Of a stretch of DNA of 64,000 nt, positions 30,424 through 39,571 are shown one piece after another. The DNA is from an uncultured Caldilineaceae bacterium (GTDB lineage: Bacteria; Chloroflexota; Anaerolineae; Caldilineales; Caldilineaceae): positions 3,494,722-3,558,721 of the forward strand of contig OY282381.1 of assembly GCA_958295915.1 (NCBI GenBank). The letters run 5' to 3'. Made by a program: the position numbers and the translations under genes. The notes below the pieces were generated by a model. It saw only the letters and a list, made by a program, of their open reading frames with translations. It was not told the origin of the DNA and did no database searches. How positions within the stretch are numbered: position 1 is the stretch's first letter; each line of letters opens with the position of its first letter.

Positions 30424-30579
30424 TCAGAAGTGGGTTGTCACGATTATATTGGACTTGCCCGACCCGTTTGGCCCGATCAATACATTCAACGCCCCCAGCT
30501 CAATAGGGAGAGCGGCTGGGCCGAAAGATAACAGATTCTGAAGTTGGAGCGTCCTGATGAACCTTTTATCACCTGACAT
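30424..30579 (-). pseudogene. N-terminal fragment of a RecF/SMC-type AAA ATPase
   Basis: 51 codons: MSGDKRFIRTLQLQNLLSFG, then ALNVLIGPNGSGKSN (Walker A) and a premature end IIVTTHF. The ribosome site GGGAGAAGGA is intact. It resembles the start of AAA_21/AAA_23 ATPases used in OLD-type and other defence or repair proteins. The rest of the gene is gone; the LarA gene begins 48 bases downstream. Confidence 0.7.
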
Positions 30580-30676
30580 TGCAATCCTTCTCCCTGGCCA
30601 GACAAAGTCATTCACCCAATGGCATTCTATCACAACCGCAGTACGCCGCCGCATCAGTCGATATCTGTCGCTTTCC

Positions 30677-30705
30677 TTGACACGTGCTGCGTCTCCGTTT
30701 ATACT
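30677..30705 (+). promoter_or_regulatory. Sigma-70-type promoter of the peptide importer operon
   Basis: TTGACA (30677-30682), 17 bases, TATACT (30700-30705), giving a leader of about 150 bases before the binding-protein start. The 285 bases between the ATPase remnant and 30865 hold no gene. Confidence 0.75.
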
Positions 30706-30864
30706 CACACATGCCGATGAGGTAAGGCAATCGGTGTTCCCCGCGCCAGACAGTCAGCTCTCATCCGGACCTTCAACCCTTGATCGTTTTCGCTGATCTT
30801 GTGCCAGCGGCAGTTCACCTCAGATTTCTCAGCATACATCAGCATACAAAGGAGACAATCATCT

Positions 30865-32523
30865 ATGAAACAGAAGAATTCGATGACCAGGCGTGAGTTC
30901 CTGCGTTATTCAGCCCTGGGCAGTTCGGCCGCGTTGCTGGTAGCCTGCGCCCCGGCAGCGCCTGCCGCCGAGGACGCCAGCAGCGAAGCAGCGCCTGCCG
31001 AAGCCCCGGCAGAGGCGCCAGCAGCCGAAATGAGCGGTCCCAAGCAGGGCGGCGCCATGACATGGATGGGACACCAGGAAGTGGCCGGTCTCGGCCCGGG
31101 TGACACCGGCCCGACAGTGCATTGGGCAATGATTATCAATATCCATAATCCGCTGGTGGCCGTTGACGAATTCAACGAAATGGAGAAGGTGTTAGCCCAG
31201 TCGTTCGATGTTTCAGCAGACGGCCTCACCTACACATTCAAACTGCATGAGGGCGTCATGTTCCACGACGGCACAGAGTTGACCGCCAATGATGTCGCCT
31301 ATACCTACGATTACTACCGCAACCCGGACAATGGCGCGCCGATCGTCGGCGCTTTCACCGGCGTTGGCTCAGTCGAAGCGACGGACAAGTACACTGTCCA
31401 GGTCAATATGGACGAGGTCAACGCGGCCTCTCTGGTATCTTGGGCAACCACGCCCATCGTGCATGGGGCGTATCACGCCGACGTAGGCGAGGACACCTAC
31501 CGCACCGCGCCGATCGGCACCGGCCCCTATAAACTGAAAGAATGGCGGCCGGCCGAATTCACCGAACTGGTGGCCTTCGATGATCACTTCCGCGGCCGGC
31601 CGCATATCGACGTTCTGCGTCAGGATGTGGTGCCGGAACCGTCTGTGCGCATGATCGCCTTACAGACCGGTGAGACCGACTCAGCCGTGTGGCCCCTGCT
31701 GGTGGAAGACAGCCTCTTTCTGGAATCAGAACCGAGCTTCGTCGTTTTCCGCACGCTTGCCAACTCCATCAAACATTTCCCCCTGAACAACAGCCTGCCC
31801 CAGCTCTCGGAAAAGCAGGTGCGCCAGGCAATGATGCACGCACTGGACCGCCAGCGCATCATCGACGATCTTTGGAACGGCGCCGCGCAGGTTTCCCACT
31901 CCAACCTGACACCAGCCAGCCCCTATCACCACACGGACCTGAAGCAATACGACTTCGATCCGCAGGAGGCGATGGCCTTGCTGGACGGCGCCGGCTGGGC
32001 CGTAGGAGATGATGGTGTGCGGGAGAAGGATGGACAGAAGTTGTCCTTTACGATTACGACAATCACCGGCGACCAGGCCCGCAGGCCCATCGCTGAACTG
32101 GCGCAGTTGATGTTCAGAGATGTGGGCATCGACGTGCAGCTCGAGGAGGCGCCAGTAGCTACAATTCTGCAGGGGATGCGGGAAGGCACGATGGACGCCT
32201 CCCTCTATAACTGGACCTACGGCAGCGCTATCGAGCCGGACCCATTCAGCGCGCTTCACTCCACAGGCGGCAACAACTTTGCCCAGTTCAACAGCTCGCG
32301 AATGGATGAACTGATCGAGAACGGGCTGCAAGTCGTCCCCTTCGAGGAGCGCAAGCCCTTCTACGATGAAATCCAGGAGATCTTTGTCGAAGAACAGCCG
32401 GTGCTCAACCTTCAGTTCGACGAATGGATGAACGTCTTCAACAGCCGCATCAAAGGTCTGCCGGAGAATCCGAAGAACAGCAGTATGTACCAGCAAGCCT
32501 ACAAATGGTGGATTGAGGAATAA
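30865..32523 (+). CDS. Peptide/nickel ABC transporter substrate-binding lipoprotein (SBP family 5)
   Basis: 552 residues from the ATG at 30865 (CAAAGGAGA upstream). The signal TRREFLRYSALGSSAALLVAC has a twin-arginine and lipobox; a Pro/Ala/Glu linker (AAEDASSEAAPAEAPAEAPA) tethers the domain. The family 5 core is plain: LAQSFDVSADGLTYTFKLHEGVMFHDG, TGPYKLKEW, and VRQAMMHALDRQRI. The ligand is probably a peptide or similar solute. It is followed by a hairpin (32534-32558) and two permeases; no ATPases follow. Confidence 0.9.
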   Translation: MKQKNSMTRREFLRYSALGSSAALLVACAPAAPAAEDASSEAAPAEAPAEAPAAEMSGPKQGGAMTWMGHQEVAGLGPGDTGPTVHWAMIINIHNPLVAVDEFNEMEKVLAQSFDVSADGLTYTFKLHEGVMFHDGTELTANDVAYTYDYYRNPDNGAPIVGAFTGVGSVEATDKYTVQVNMDEVNAASLVSWATTPIVHGAYHADVGEDTYRTAPIGTGPYKLKEWRPAEFTELVAFDDHFRGRPHIDVLRQDVVPEPSVRMIALQTGETDSAVWPLLVEDSLFLESEPSFVVFRTLANSIKHFPLNNSLPQLSEKQVRQAMMHALDRQRIIDDLWNGAAQVSHSNLTPASPYHHTDLKQYDFDPQEAMALLDGAGWAVGDDGVREKDGQKLSFTITTITGDQARRPIAELAQLMFRDVGIDVQLEEAPVATILQGMREGTMDASLYNWTYGSAIEPDPFSALHSTGGNNFAQFNSSRMDELIENGLQVVPFEERKPFYDEIQEIFVEEQPVLNLQFDEWMNVFNSRIKGLPENPKNSSMYQQAYKWWIEE

Positions 32524-32533
32524 CGACGAGGAA

Positions 32534-32558
32534 GAGGAGAGAGAACCCCTCTCTCCTC
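32534..32558 (+). promoter_or_regulatory. Hairpin between binding-protein and permease genes (family E repeat)
   Basis: GAGGAGAGAG, loop AACCC, CTCTCTCCTC: a perfect 10-bp stem. Related sequence (with CTCACTTCTATTCTCTCACT) occurs near 21335 and, weaker, 60884. Confidence 0.7.
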
Positions 32559-32618
32559 ACTTCTATTCTCTCACTCCCAGATTCCGTCTGCGCACACCTG
32601 GGTTCGTTTACTCTAGTT

Positions 32619-33581
32619 ATGCTCCTCTACATCGTCCGCCGTCTTCTGCAAGGCGTCGTTGTCATCATCCTGGTCAGCGTCGGCACGTTTATCGTCATGC
32701 GCTTGATGCCAGGCGACCCAGCCTATCTGCTGCTGGGCGAAGGTGAAATCCGCATCAGCGAAGAACAGATCGCAGCCATCCGCCGCCGCTGGGGGCTGGA
32801 CCGACCCTATCACGAACAGTATCTGATCTGGGCGTGGAACCTGTTGCGGGGGGACTTCGGCGATTCTCTCATCCGCACCGGCATGCCGGTGCGACAGATG
32901 ATTTTCGAAACGATTCCGGTAACGGCTACGTTGAATGTAATTTCTCTTGGGCTGGCCCTGCTGGTAGCCCTGCCGGCCGGCATCATCGCCGGGTCGCGCC
33001 GCAATGCCGCCTTTGACTACAGTACTGCTGTCGGCTCGACATTGGGCGTGGCCGTGCCGAATTTCTGGCTGGCGCTGATGTTGATCGTTCTGTTCGCCTT
33101 ATACGTGCCGCGTTGGTTCGGCGATCTGCCAGTGGTTGGCCGGATTCCACCTTTCGGGCTGCGTTCCTGGCAGGGGTATATCCTGCCGGTCCTGGTTCTG
33201 ACGACGGAACAGATGGCGGTTCTGACGCGTGTCATGCGCGCGGCCACCATCGAAGTGCTGGCCCAGGATTACGTGCGCACGGCCTATGCCAAAGGGCTGC
33301 CGAACGTGATTGTGCTTGTGCGCCACGCGGCGCGCAATGCGCTGCTGCCGGTGGTGACAGTCATCGGCTTCCGCATCGCTTTTATCCTCAGCGGCACAAT
33401 CGTCGTTGAAACGGTTTTCGCGATCCCCGGCATCGGGCGCCTCTTCACCGATTCGGTCTTCCGTCTGGACTATCAGGTCGTTCAATCCCTGGTAGTCGTG
33501 CTGGCCGTGTTGGTGGTGGCGGTGAACCTGCTGACCGACCTGACGTACGCTTTTATCGATCCGCGCATCCGCATTGGGTAG
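32619..33581 (+). CDS. dppB: Peptide ABC transporter permease (DppB type)
   Basis: 320 residues. The start MLLYIVRRLLQGVVVIILVS and FIVMRLMPGDPAYLL are typical of DppB/OppB; six membrane segments; the EAA loop is DYVRTAYAKGLPNVIVLVRHAARNALLP. No strong ribosome site precedes the ATG (CTCTAGTT), so translation may be coupled or weak. It lies 95 bases after the binding protein. Confidence 0.9.
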   Translation: MLLYIVRRLLQGVVVIILVSVGTFIVMRLMPGDPAYLLLGEGEIRISEEQIAAIRRRWGLDRPYHEQYLIWAWNLLRGDFGDSLIRTGMPVRQMIFETIPVTATLNVISLGLALLVALPAGIIAGSRRNAAFDYSTAVGSTLGVAVPNFWLALMLIVLFALYVPRWFGDLPVVGRIPPFGLRSWQGYILPVLVLTTEQMAVLTRVMRAATIEVLAQDYVRTAYAKGLPNVIVLVRHAARNALLPVVTVIGFRIAFILSGTIVVETVFAIPGIGRLFTDSVFRLDYQVVQSLVVVLAVLVVAVNLLTDLTYAFIDPRIRIG

Positions 33582-33659
33582 GGACATGCGGGCCTCGCAC
33601 GATGCGCAAAACCTGCGGCGCGCTCAGCCCGAACCTTGTGCTTGCCCGTTGTTTCAGCG

Positions 33660-33724
33660 TATGAGAGGAAACCAGTGGTCAGTGGGACGTTTTTAGTTTC
33701 CACTAGCCACTGGTCACTACAGTT
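33660..33724. repeat. Family F direct/inverted repeat before dppC
   Basis: CCAGTGGTCAGTGG and CCACTAGCCACTGGTCACT can pair (CCAGTGG/CCACTGG). Similar ACTGGTCACTGG strings occur near 17438 and 57600. The start of this gap (33583-33646) also has a family D-like GAACCTTGTGCTTGCCC. Confidence 0.6.
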
Positions 33725-34606
33725 ATGCCGAACATTCAACTCGTCTCCGAACCGGCTCGCCGCTCCGAATGGAGCCAGGCCTGGCGACGTTTTTGCGCCA
33801 ATCGCATCGCGGTTGGTGGACTGGTGGTTATCCTGCTGTTGACGATCCTCGCGGTCTTCGCGCCGCTATTCTCCCCCTACAATCCCATCGATGAGATCTT
33901 TCGCGGTATGCGCGGGGGCAATCCATCGTTGACGCATCCTTTCGGCTTCGATCATCTGGGCCGGGATCTCCTCAGCCGAGTGATCTTCGGCGCCCGAGTC
34001 GCTTTACTGGTGGGCCTGATGGCAACCGGCATCGCCGTTACGATCGGTGTTGTCATCGGCGCGGCGGCTGGCTATTTCGGCAGTTGGGTGGATATGTTGA
34101 TTTCCAGAATTATCGACACCTTCATGGCCTTCCCGATCATCGCTCTGTTGGTGGTGCTGGCCGCAGTGCTGGGACCGAGCCTGAACACGACAATTCTGGT
34201 CATCGGCATGACTGGCTGGGCACGTTTTGCCCGCGTGGTACGGGCCGATGTGATGGCTTTGAAAGCGACGGATTTCATCACCGCGGCCCGGGCCGTGGGT
34301 GTGCGCGACTGGCGTATCATCTGGCGGCATCTGCTGCCCAATGTCATGGGTCCGGTGATCGTTTTGGCGACCCTGGGCATCGGGGGCATTATTATTCTGG
34401 AATCGGCCCTCTCTTTTCTAGGACTGGGCATCCGTCCGCCGAACCCCTCCTGGGGTGGCACATTGGCCGACGGGCGCGCCTTTATTCTGCGCTTTCCCCA
34501 CATTGCCTTCTTTCCCGGCCTGATGATCGCCATTACAGTGCTGGCATTCAACTTTCTGGGGGATGGCCTGCGGGATGCACTGGATCCGCGGGAACGGGAT
34601 TCGTAG
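33725..34606 (+). CDS. dppC: Peptide ABC transporter permease (DppC type)
   Basis: 293 residues, starting MPNIQLVSEPARRSEWSQAW and an N-terminal helix VGGLVVILLLTILAVFAPLF. DppC features: HPFGFDHLGRDLLSRVIFGAR, the EAA loop DFITAARAVGVRDWRIIWRHLLPN, and NFLGDGLRDALDPRERD at the end. It lies 143 bases after dppB, with a repeat between. The same C-terminal motif in decayed form is found at 49820-49876. Confidence 0.9.
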   Translation: MPNIQLVSEPARRSEWSQAWRRFCANRIAVGGLVVILLLTILAVFAPLFSPYNPIDEIFRGMRGGNPSLTHPFGFDHLGRDLLSRVIFGARVALLVGLMATGIAVTIGVVIGAAAGYFGSWVDMLISRIIDTFMAFPIIALLVVLAAVLGPSLNTTILVIGMTGWARFARVVRADVMALKATDFITAARAVGVRDWRIIWRHLLPNVMGPVIVLATLGIGGIIILESALSFLGLGIRPPNPSWGGTLADGRAFILRFPHIAFFPGLMIAITVLAFNFLGDGLRDALDPRERDS

Positions 34607-34687
34607 TCCTGATTCGCTTAGCGCCTGCACAGTGATAATGTGATATGAACCCAAGTTGCTATCTTATGAAAGAGGATATGAAGATTC

Positions 34688-35150
34688 ATGACGCCACCGA
34701 TTGAATTTCCTATCCTCCTCCAGGATGAGGGCGGCAAGCTGTGGGCCGTCGCCGACATCGGCGCCCATTGGCTGGATCTGGCGCAAACCATCAGCGGTTT
34801 GTCCGTCGAAGCGGTCCTGGCGGATCTGAAGACTGCTCACACCACCCGGCAGCGCCCCAGCGGTGAAGTCGCCACCTTTTCTGGCGCAACGCAGCCGACC
34901 GACGCCACCGAATCGATCACCATTGAAATCGAAGATAGCGGCGCGGCTCTGCCGCCCGCGCCCACACCAGCTATCCAGGCGGCCACAACGAAGGCTACGA
35001 CGACTCTTTCAAACACTCTTTCAAATCCTTCTACGACTACATCGCCGCCAGCGACTTTTCTGCGCCCGAGCCTTTCCCCACCTTTGCCGATGGGCACAAT
35101 TTGGCGATGGCTTAGCGCCAACATACGACGGGTCAATTCCAGAGCTTGAT
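34688..35150 (+). pseudogene. Gfo/Idh/MocA oxidoreductase remnant, deleted and frameshifted
   Basis: The first frame reads GGKLWAVADIGAHWLDLAQT, then EAVLADLKTAHTTRQRPSGE, characteristic of the C-terminal domain of these oxidoreductases. After GAALPPAP the coding frame changes to [20 protein letters not shown], then [13 protein letters not shown], the expected end. The NAD-binding half and a central piece are missing. It follows dppC by 81 bases, so a complete oxidoreductase may once have belonged to the operon. Confidence 0.8.
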
Positions 35151-35154
35151 ATGA

Positions 35155-35307
35155 AACACCAACGCCTTTATCGAAATCGGAAATGCCGATCATTCGGCTG
35201 TCTCTGAATACTTAAAAAAATTCAGTGAGGAAGGCAAACTAAGCAATGCTGATCTGGCCAAACTCGCTGCAAACAAACAAACTGAAAAGTACGACTTCAA
35301 TCTATAG
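35155..35307 (+). pseudogene. Unidentified AT-rich C-terminal remnant
   Basis: An open frame without a start: NTNAFIEIGNADHSAVSEYL, then KKFSEEGKLSNADLAKLAAN and a TAG. The protein-like, lysine-rich composition and lower G+C than the surroundings mark it as a foreign fragment. I do not recognise the family. Confidence 0.4.
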
Positions 35308-35366
35308 GGCGTTACGTTTGTTGGTAGTGATCATAAAGTAAGTAGTGAGAGAGGAGGGTACATCCA

Positions 35367-36284
35367 ATGATGCAGTTAGGCTTTGCCAGCGCCATTTTGC
35401 CCGATTTATCCCTGGAAGAGGTGGTTCAGTTTGCCGCTGCCAATGGCTTTGCCACCGTCGAGCTGATGTGCTGGCCTGCCGGCAAGGCAGAGCGCCGGTA
35501 TGCCGGCGTAACGCATATCGACGTGATAGGCTTTACACAAGAGGAGGCCGCCAGAGTGAACGCGCTCGTCACCTCCGCCGGCCTCACAATCAGCGGGTTG
35601 GGCTACTACCCCAACCCATTGGCCCCCGATCAGGAAGAAGCGCAGGTCTGCATAGACCACATCAAGCAGGTGATTCTGGCAGCCGAGCTGCTGGAAGTTG
35701 ACGTCATGAACACGTTTGTGGGGCGCGACTGGACCAAATCGGTGGATGACAACTGGCCGCGCTTCAAGGAAGTGTGGGCGCCGTTGGTTCAGTTTGCCGA
35801 GGATCACAACGTCAGAATCGGCATCGAGAACTGTCCCATGGCCTTTACCCAGGACGAATGGCCCGGCGGCAAAAACCTGGCCCATACCCCAGCCATCTGG
35901 CGTCGCATGTTTGCGGATATCCCCAGCGATCATTTTGGCCTGAATTACGATCCCTCTCATATGATCTGGCAGCATATGGACTACCTGAAGCCCTTGCGGG
36001 AGTTCACCGACAAGCTGTTCCATGTGCATGCCAAAGATGTGCGGATCGATAAACACCGACTCGACGATGTGGGGATTATGGCTACCCCGCTGGAGTTTCA
36101 TGTGCCCAAATTGCCTGGCTTAGGTGATGTGGATTGGGGTCAGTTCTTCTCTGTCTTAAGCGATGTCGGCTACGCAGGTCCGGTCTGCATCGAGGTTGAA
36201 GACCGGGCTTACGAGGAATCTCTGGAAAGCCGCAAAGCCTCCCTTGCGCAGAGCGGGAGATACCTCAAGAATTTCATGCCGTGA
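35367..36284 (+). CDS. Sugar phosphate isomerase/epimerase (TIM barrel) 2
   Basis: 305 residues; GAGAGGAGGG upstream of the ATG. Metal-site segments: [19 protein letters not shown] (Glu), [16 protein letters not shown] (Asp, His), FHVHAKDVR and [13 protein letters not shown] (Glu). Similar to isomerase 1 in fold but not closely related in sequence. It could act on an imported sugar acid or cyclitol. It is followed after 45 bases by a serine hydrolase in the same direction. Confidence 0.87.
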   Translation: MMQLGFASAILPDLSLEEVVQFAAANGFATVELMCWPAGKAERRYAGVTHIDVIGFTQEEAARVNALVTSAGLTISGLGYYPNPLAPDQEEAQVCIDHIKQVILAAELLEVDVMNTFVGRDWTKSVDDNWPRFKEVWAPLVQFAEDHNVRIGIENCPMAFTQDEWPGGKNLAHTPAIWRRMFADIPSDHFGLNYDPSHMIWQHMDYLKPLREFTDKLFHVHAKDVRIDKHRLDDVGIMATPLEFHVPKLPGLGDVDWGQFFSVLSDVGYAGPVCIEVEDRAYEESLESRKASLAQSGRYLKNFMP

Positions 36285-36329
36285 TCCGGTCCGACCTTGG
36301 ACAGAATCAAATCAGAAGGGTGGTCGCCC

Positions 36330-37229
36330 ATGTCTCTTGAATCCGATATGCGCCGTATAATTGAGAACAGTGGCGCAGAAATGTCCGTGTCTGCCCGCCA
36401 TCTGGAATCCGGTCAGCAGATCGCCATTGACGCCGATCTGCCCTTCCCTCTGTGCAGCGTTCTGAAGATCCCCGTACTGGTGGAAGCGTTCCGCCACATG
36501 GCAGAGGGTTGCTTTGCGCTGGACGATCGCTGGGAGTTGACAACCGCGCAGAAGAATCTGCCCAGCGGCATCCTCGTCTTCTGCGATGACGGCCTCGCGC
36601 CCACAGTGCGGGATCTACTGACGTTGATGATCATTATCAGCGACAACACCGCCACGGATATGGTGTTGCGCCGGCTGGGAGAAGGCAGCGTTACGCGGAC
36701 AATGCATAATTTGGGTCTGACAGACATTCACGTGCCATTGACGATCCGGCAGATATTTGACGATCTGCTGCCTTCCGCCGATCCCACCCAAGATCTTCTG
36801 ACCCTCGCCACTGCGCCCCGCAATCGCAACGGACGCTGCTATAGCCTGGGGTCGGACAATGACGTGGGGACCCCCGCAGCCCTGACAAAACTACTGACGC
36901 GCATCTGGCAAGGAGAAATCGTCAGCCACGACGCCTGCAACGAGATGCTGAAGATCCTCCGCAAACAGCAGCTCAACGACCGCTTGCCCCGTTATCTTCC
37001 GCCGGGCACACCCTTCGCCCACAAAACCGGTACCCTGCCTGGCATCCGCAATGACAGCGGCATCCTCTACGCAAGCGAGAACTCCCATGTGGCCGTCACC
37101 GTCTTCTCCCGTTGGGACGACGAAACCGTGGCCGACGACCCGATTGCCAGTAAGGAGCAGCCCGTTGCGATCGATCGAGCCTTCGGGCGCATCGGACGGC
37201 TCCTGTACGATGCGTTCCGTGGCTCCTGA
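36330..37229 (+). CDS. Class A beta-lactamase-like serine hydrolase
   Basis: 299 residues from the ATG at 36330. Penicillin-recognising fold motifs: SVLK (SxxK with the nucleophile Ser near residue 39), ISDNTATD (SDN) and HKTGTLPG (KTG). No signal peptide is visible, so it is probably cytoplasmic, unlike true beta-lactamases. It could be an esterase, amidase or D-peptidase. The gene is followed nine bases later by a D-aminoacylase and lies in the peptide importer region, which suggests handling of D-amino-acid amides or peptides. Confidence 0.85.
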   Translation: MSLESDMRRIIENSGAEMSVSARHLESGQQIAIDADLPFPLCSVLKIPVLVEAFRHMAEGCFALDDRWELTTAQKNLPSGILVFCDDGLAPTVRDLLTLMIIISDNTATDMVLRRLGEGSVTRTMHNLGLTDIHVPLTIRQIFDDLLPSADPTQDLLTLATAPRNRNGRCYSLGSDNDVGTPAALTKLLTRIWQGEIVSHDACNEMLKILRKQQLNDRLPRYLPPGTPFAHKTGTLPGIRNDSGILYASENSHVAVTVFSRWDDETVADDPIASKEQPVAIDRAFGRIGRLLYDAFRGS

Positions 37230-37238
37230 CCAAACCGT

Positions 37239-38894
37239 ATGCCCGATTCCAATACCCTCATCCGCAATGCTCGCATCATCGATGGCACGGGCAATCCCTG
37301 GCGTTACGGTGATGTCCTCCTGGTTGGCTACCGTATCGAGGCCATCGCCCCGCCAGGCGCCATAGCCGCTGAAAACTGCGCCGAAGTAGTGGATGCGTCC
37401 GGCATCGCGCCCCACAGTGGCGCGCACTATAATCTTGTCGTCTGTCCTGGCTTTATCGACATCCAAAGCCACTCGATTCTGCCGCTGATGATCGACGGGC
37501 GCTGCCTGTCCAAGATCACCCAAGGCGTGACCACCGAAATCATGGGTGAGGCCTGGACGCCCGCGCCCGTGACCGGCCGCCACACGGATCCGATGACAAA
37601 TGCGATCTCGCCCATGCCCATCGGCGACGAGTGGATGGAAAAGATGCGGGGCTGGACCCGTTTTGGCGACTGGTTACAGTCCGTGGAAGACGCGGGTGTC
37701 GCGCCCAATATCGGCTCTTTTCTTGGCGGTGGCACGCTGCGCGCCGTCGGCAAAGGAATGGAGATGGGCCGGCCCTCCGCCGACGAACTGGCGGTGATGC
37801 AACGGACCATGGCCGAGGCCATGGAAGACGGCGCATTCGGCGTCTCTTATGCGCTGATCTACCCGCCCGATTCCTACACCGACACCCACGAACTGATCGA
37901 AATCTGTAAAGTCGTGAGCCGATACAACGGCCTGTACTGTACACACATGCGCTCGGAATCGGAGCGACTGTTCGAAGGCTTGGCAGAGGCCCTGACAATC
38001 GGTCGCCAGGCCGATCTGCCGCTGGAGATCTACCACCTGAAGGCGTCCGGCCCGGCCAACTGGCACAAAATGCCATCGGTACTTGCCCGCATCGAAGAGG
38101 CCCGCGGCCAGGGGCTGGACGTGACCGCCGATATGTACCCCTACGCCGCCTCCGGTACCGGCCTGTCTTCTCTGCTGCCGACGTGGAGCGCGGCAGATGG
38201 CGAATTCTACAAGAATCTGAGAGATCCAGCTGTGCGGGCGCGCATCCGCGCGGAGACGCTTCAAGGCGCCGGAGGCAATCGCGGGCCGACAACCCAGGGT
38301 GGCGCAGAGGACATCATGCCGGTGGGCTTCCGCAAACCGCAAAACCAACGCTATATAGGCATGCGCCTCGCGCAAATCGCCGCTGAACGGGATCAGGACT
38401 GGCTGGACTGCGCCATCGATCTGCTGCTCTCCGAAGGCCAGCGCATCAGCGCGATTTTCTTTTCCATGAGCGAGGACAACCTGCGTTTGCAACTGCCTCA
38501 GCCCTGGATCAAAATCGCCAGCGACGCCGGCGGGCTGGATCCGGCCTGGGCCGCAGAACTCGGACCCACCCATCCACGCGCCTATGGCGCCTTCCCCCGA
38601 ATGCTGGGCAAATATGTGCGGGAGGAGCGGGTGCTCACATGGGAGGATGCAGTGCATAAGATGACCGGCGCCGTGGCCGATCGGTTGGGCCTGCGCCAAC
38701 GAGGTCAGTTGCGGGCTGGCTTCTACGCCGATGTAGTTCTCTTCGATCCGGAGACCATCGGTGACCAGGCCACCTTTGCCGATTCCCACCGGCTTTCCGT
38801 CGGCGTGCAGGATGTATGGGTCAACGGCGAGCGGGTGCTGCGCAACGGCGCGCACACAGACGCCACCCCAGGACGGTTCATCAGAAGGAACTGA
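37239..38894 (+). CDS. N-acyl-D-amino-acid deacylase family amidohydrolase
   Basis: 551 residues. The D-aminoacylase pattern: LIRNARIIDGTGNPW, CPGFIDIQSHS, KITQGVTTEIMGEAWTPAP, the cis-active Cys/His region YCTHMRSE, and EIYHLKASG (metal His). The usual HxH reads QSH, a Gln for the first His, as in some subfamilies. Between VDASG and VVCPGFID eleven extra residues (IAPHSGAHYNL) are encoded by a family B repeat. It would release D-amino acids or related products in the cytoplasm. Confidence 0.87.
   Translation: MPDSNTLIRNARIIDGTGNPWRYGDVLLVGYRIEAIAPPGAIAAENCAEVVDASGIAPHSGAHYNLVVCPGFIDIQSHSILPLMIDGRCLSKITQGVTTEIMGEAWTPAPVTGRHTDPMTNAISPMPIGDEWMEKMRGWTRFGDWLQSVEDAGVAPNIGSFLGGGTLRAVGKGMEMGRPSADELAVMQRTMAEAMEDGAFGVSYALIYPPDSYTDTHELIEICKVVSRYNGLYCTHMRSESERLFEGLAEALTIGRQADLPLEIYHLKASGPANWHKMPSVLARIEEARGQGLDVTADMYPYAASGTGLSSLLPTWSAADGEFYKNLRDPAVRARIRAETLQGAGGNRGPTTQGGAEDIMPVGFRKPQNQRYIGMRLAQIAAERDQDWLDCAIDLLLSEGQRISAIFFSMSEDNLRLQLPQPWIKIASDAGGLDPAWAAELGPTHPRAYGAFPRMLGKYVREERVLTWEDAVHKMTGAVADRLGLRQRGQLRAGFYADVVLFDPETIGDQATFADSHRLSVGVQDVWVNGERVLRNGAHTDATPGRFIRRN
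37403..37437 (+). repeat. Family B hairpin repeat inserted in the D-aminoacylase gene
   Basis: ATCGCGCCCCACAGTGGCGC, then GCACTATAATCTT; CGCGCC pairs with GGCGCG. It adds IAPHSGAHYNL exactly between two strongly conserved family blocks. Confidence 0.85.
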
Positions 38895-38904
38895 AGGAGA
38901 GGAT

Positions 38905-39468
38905 CTATCGGCCGTCTGCAGCCAACTCGCGGCTGGCCCCGACCCGTTTCAGCTCCTCATCCAGTCGCAGCCGGTGCAGTTCCATGCGCCAGATGGGAAG
39001 GGTGATGTTCAGATCGACGATCCGCTGGTTCAGGCTGCTGATCTGATCTTCCCACTGGGCCACCGTGCGACTCCAGGAGACCTTGAGTGCCTCCCGATCG
39101 GCTCCAACGGTTCCGCAGCGCCTGTGTATTCGATCCCATTGCCGCTGTATTGTCGCGCGCAATGCCTCGACTTCGGCCAGCAATTTCTTGCGCTCACCGA
39201 TCCAGGCAGGCGTCAGATCGTTGTCTTTGAGCAGCTTGTTGGCCATGCGCATGTCCGCAGGCTCGTTGGGATGTTCGCTCAGGCGCAGGGGGCGCCCTGT
39301 GCCCGGCAGATTGTCAAAAGCGCCTTTTGCCATTGCCTCATCGAGCTGCTCAGTGATCAGATCCTGCCATTCGTTCAGCCCCCGTGGCCGCCGACGCCGA
39401 CGCGGTACCGCGCCGGCATTCGTCGTCTGCATCTTCTTCCGTTCTTTTTTGTCACTCTGTTCGTTCAT
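38905..39468 (-). CDS. DUF1992 (DnaJ-like co-chaperone region) protein
   Basis: 187 residues, GGGAGGTTGGAG before the ATG at 39468. The DUF1992 block LITEQLDEAMAKGAFDNLPGTGRPL and MANKLLKDNDLTPAWIGER is clear (residues about 36-95), followed by a coiled coil (LLAEVEALRATIQRQW...). DUF1992 is found as DnaJ family C member 28 in eukaryotes; its role in bacteria is unknown. It converges on the D-aminoacylase with ten bases between stops, and has a basic N-terminal tail (RRRRRPRG). Confidence 0.85.
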   Translation of the reverse strand: MNEQSDKKERKKMQTTNAGAVPRRRRRPRGLNEWQDLITEQLDEAMAKGAFDNLPGTGRPLRLSEHPNEPADMRMANKLLKDNDLTPAWIGERKKLLAEVEALRATIQRQWDRIHRRCGTVGADREALKVSWSRTVAQWEDQISSLNQRIVDLNITLPIWRMELHRLRLDEELKRVGASRELAADGR

Positions 39469-39571
39469 CCTCCAACCTCCCTGCTTGTGTTATGTGTGAA
39501 GTTTATCACAAAGGCTTGCAATCCTGTAAAAATGTGATAGGCTTCTCGCGCAAGGGAGTGTCGAACCATCT

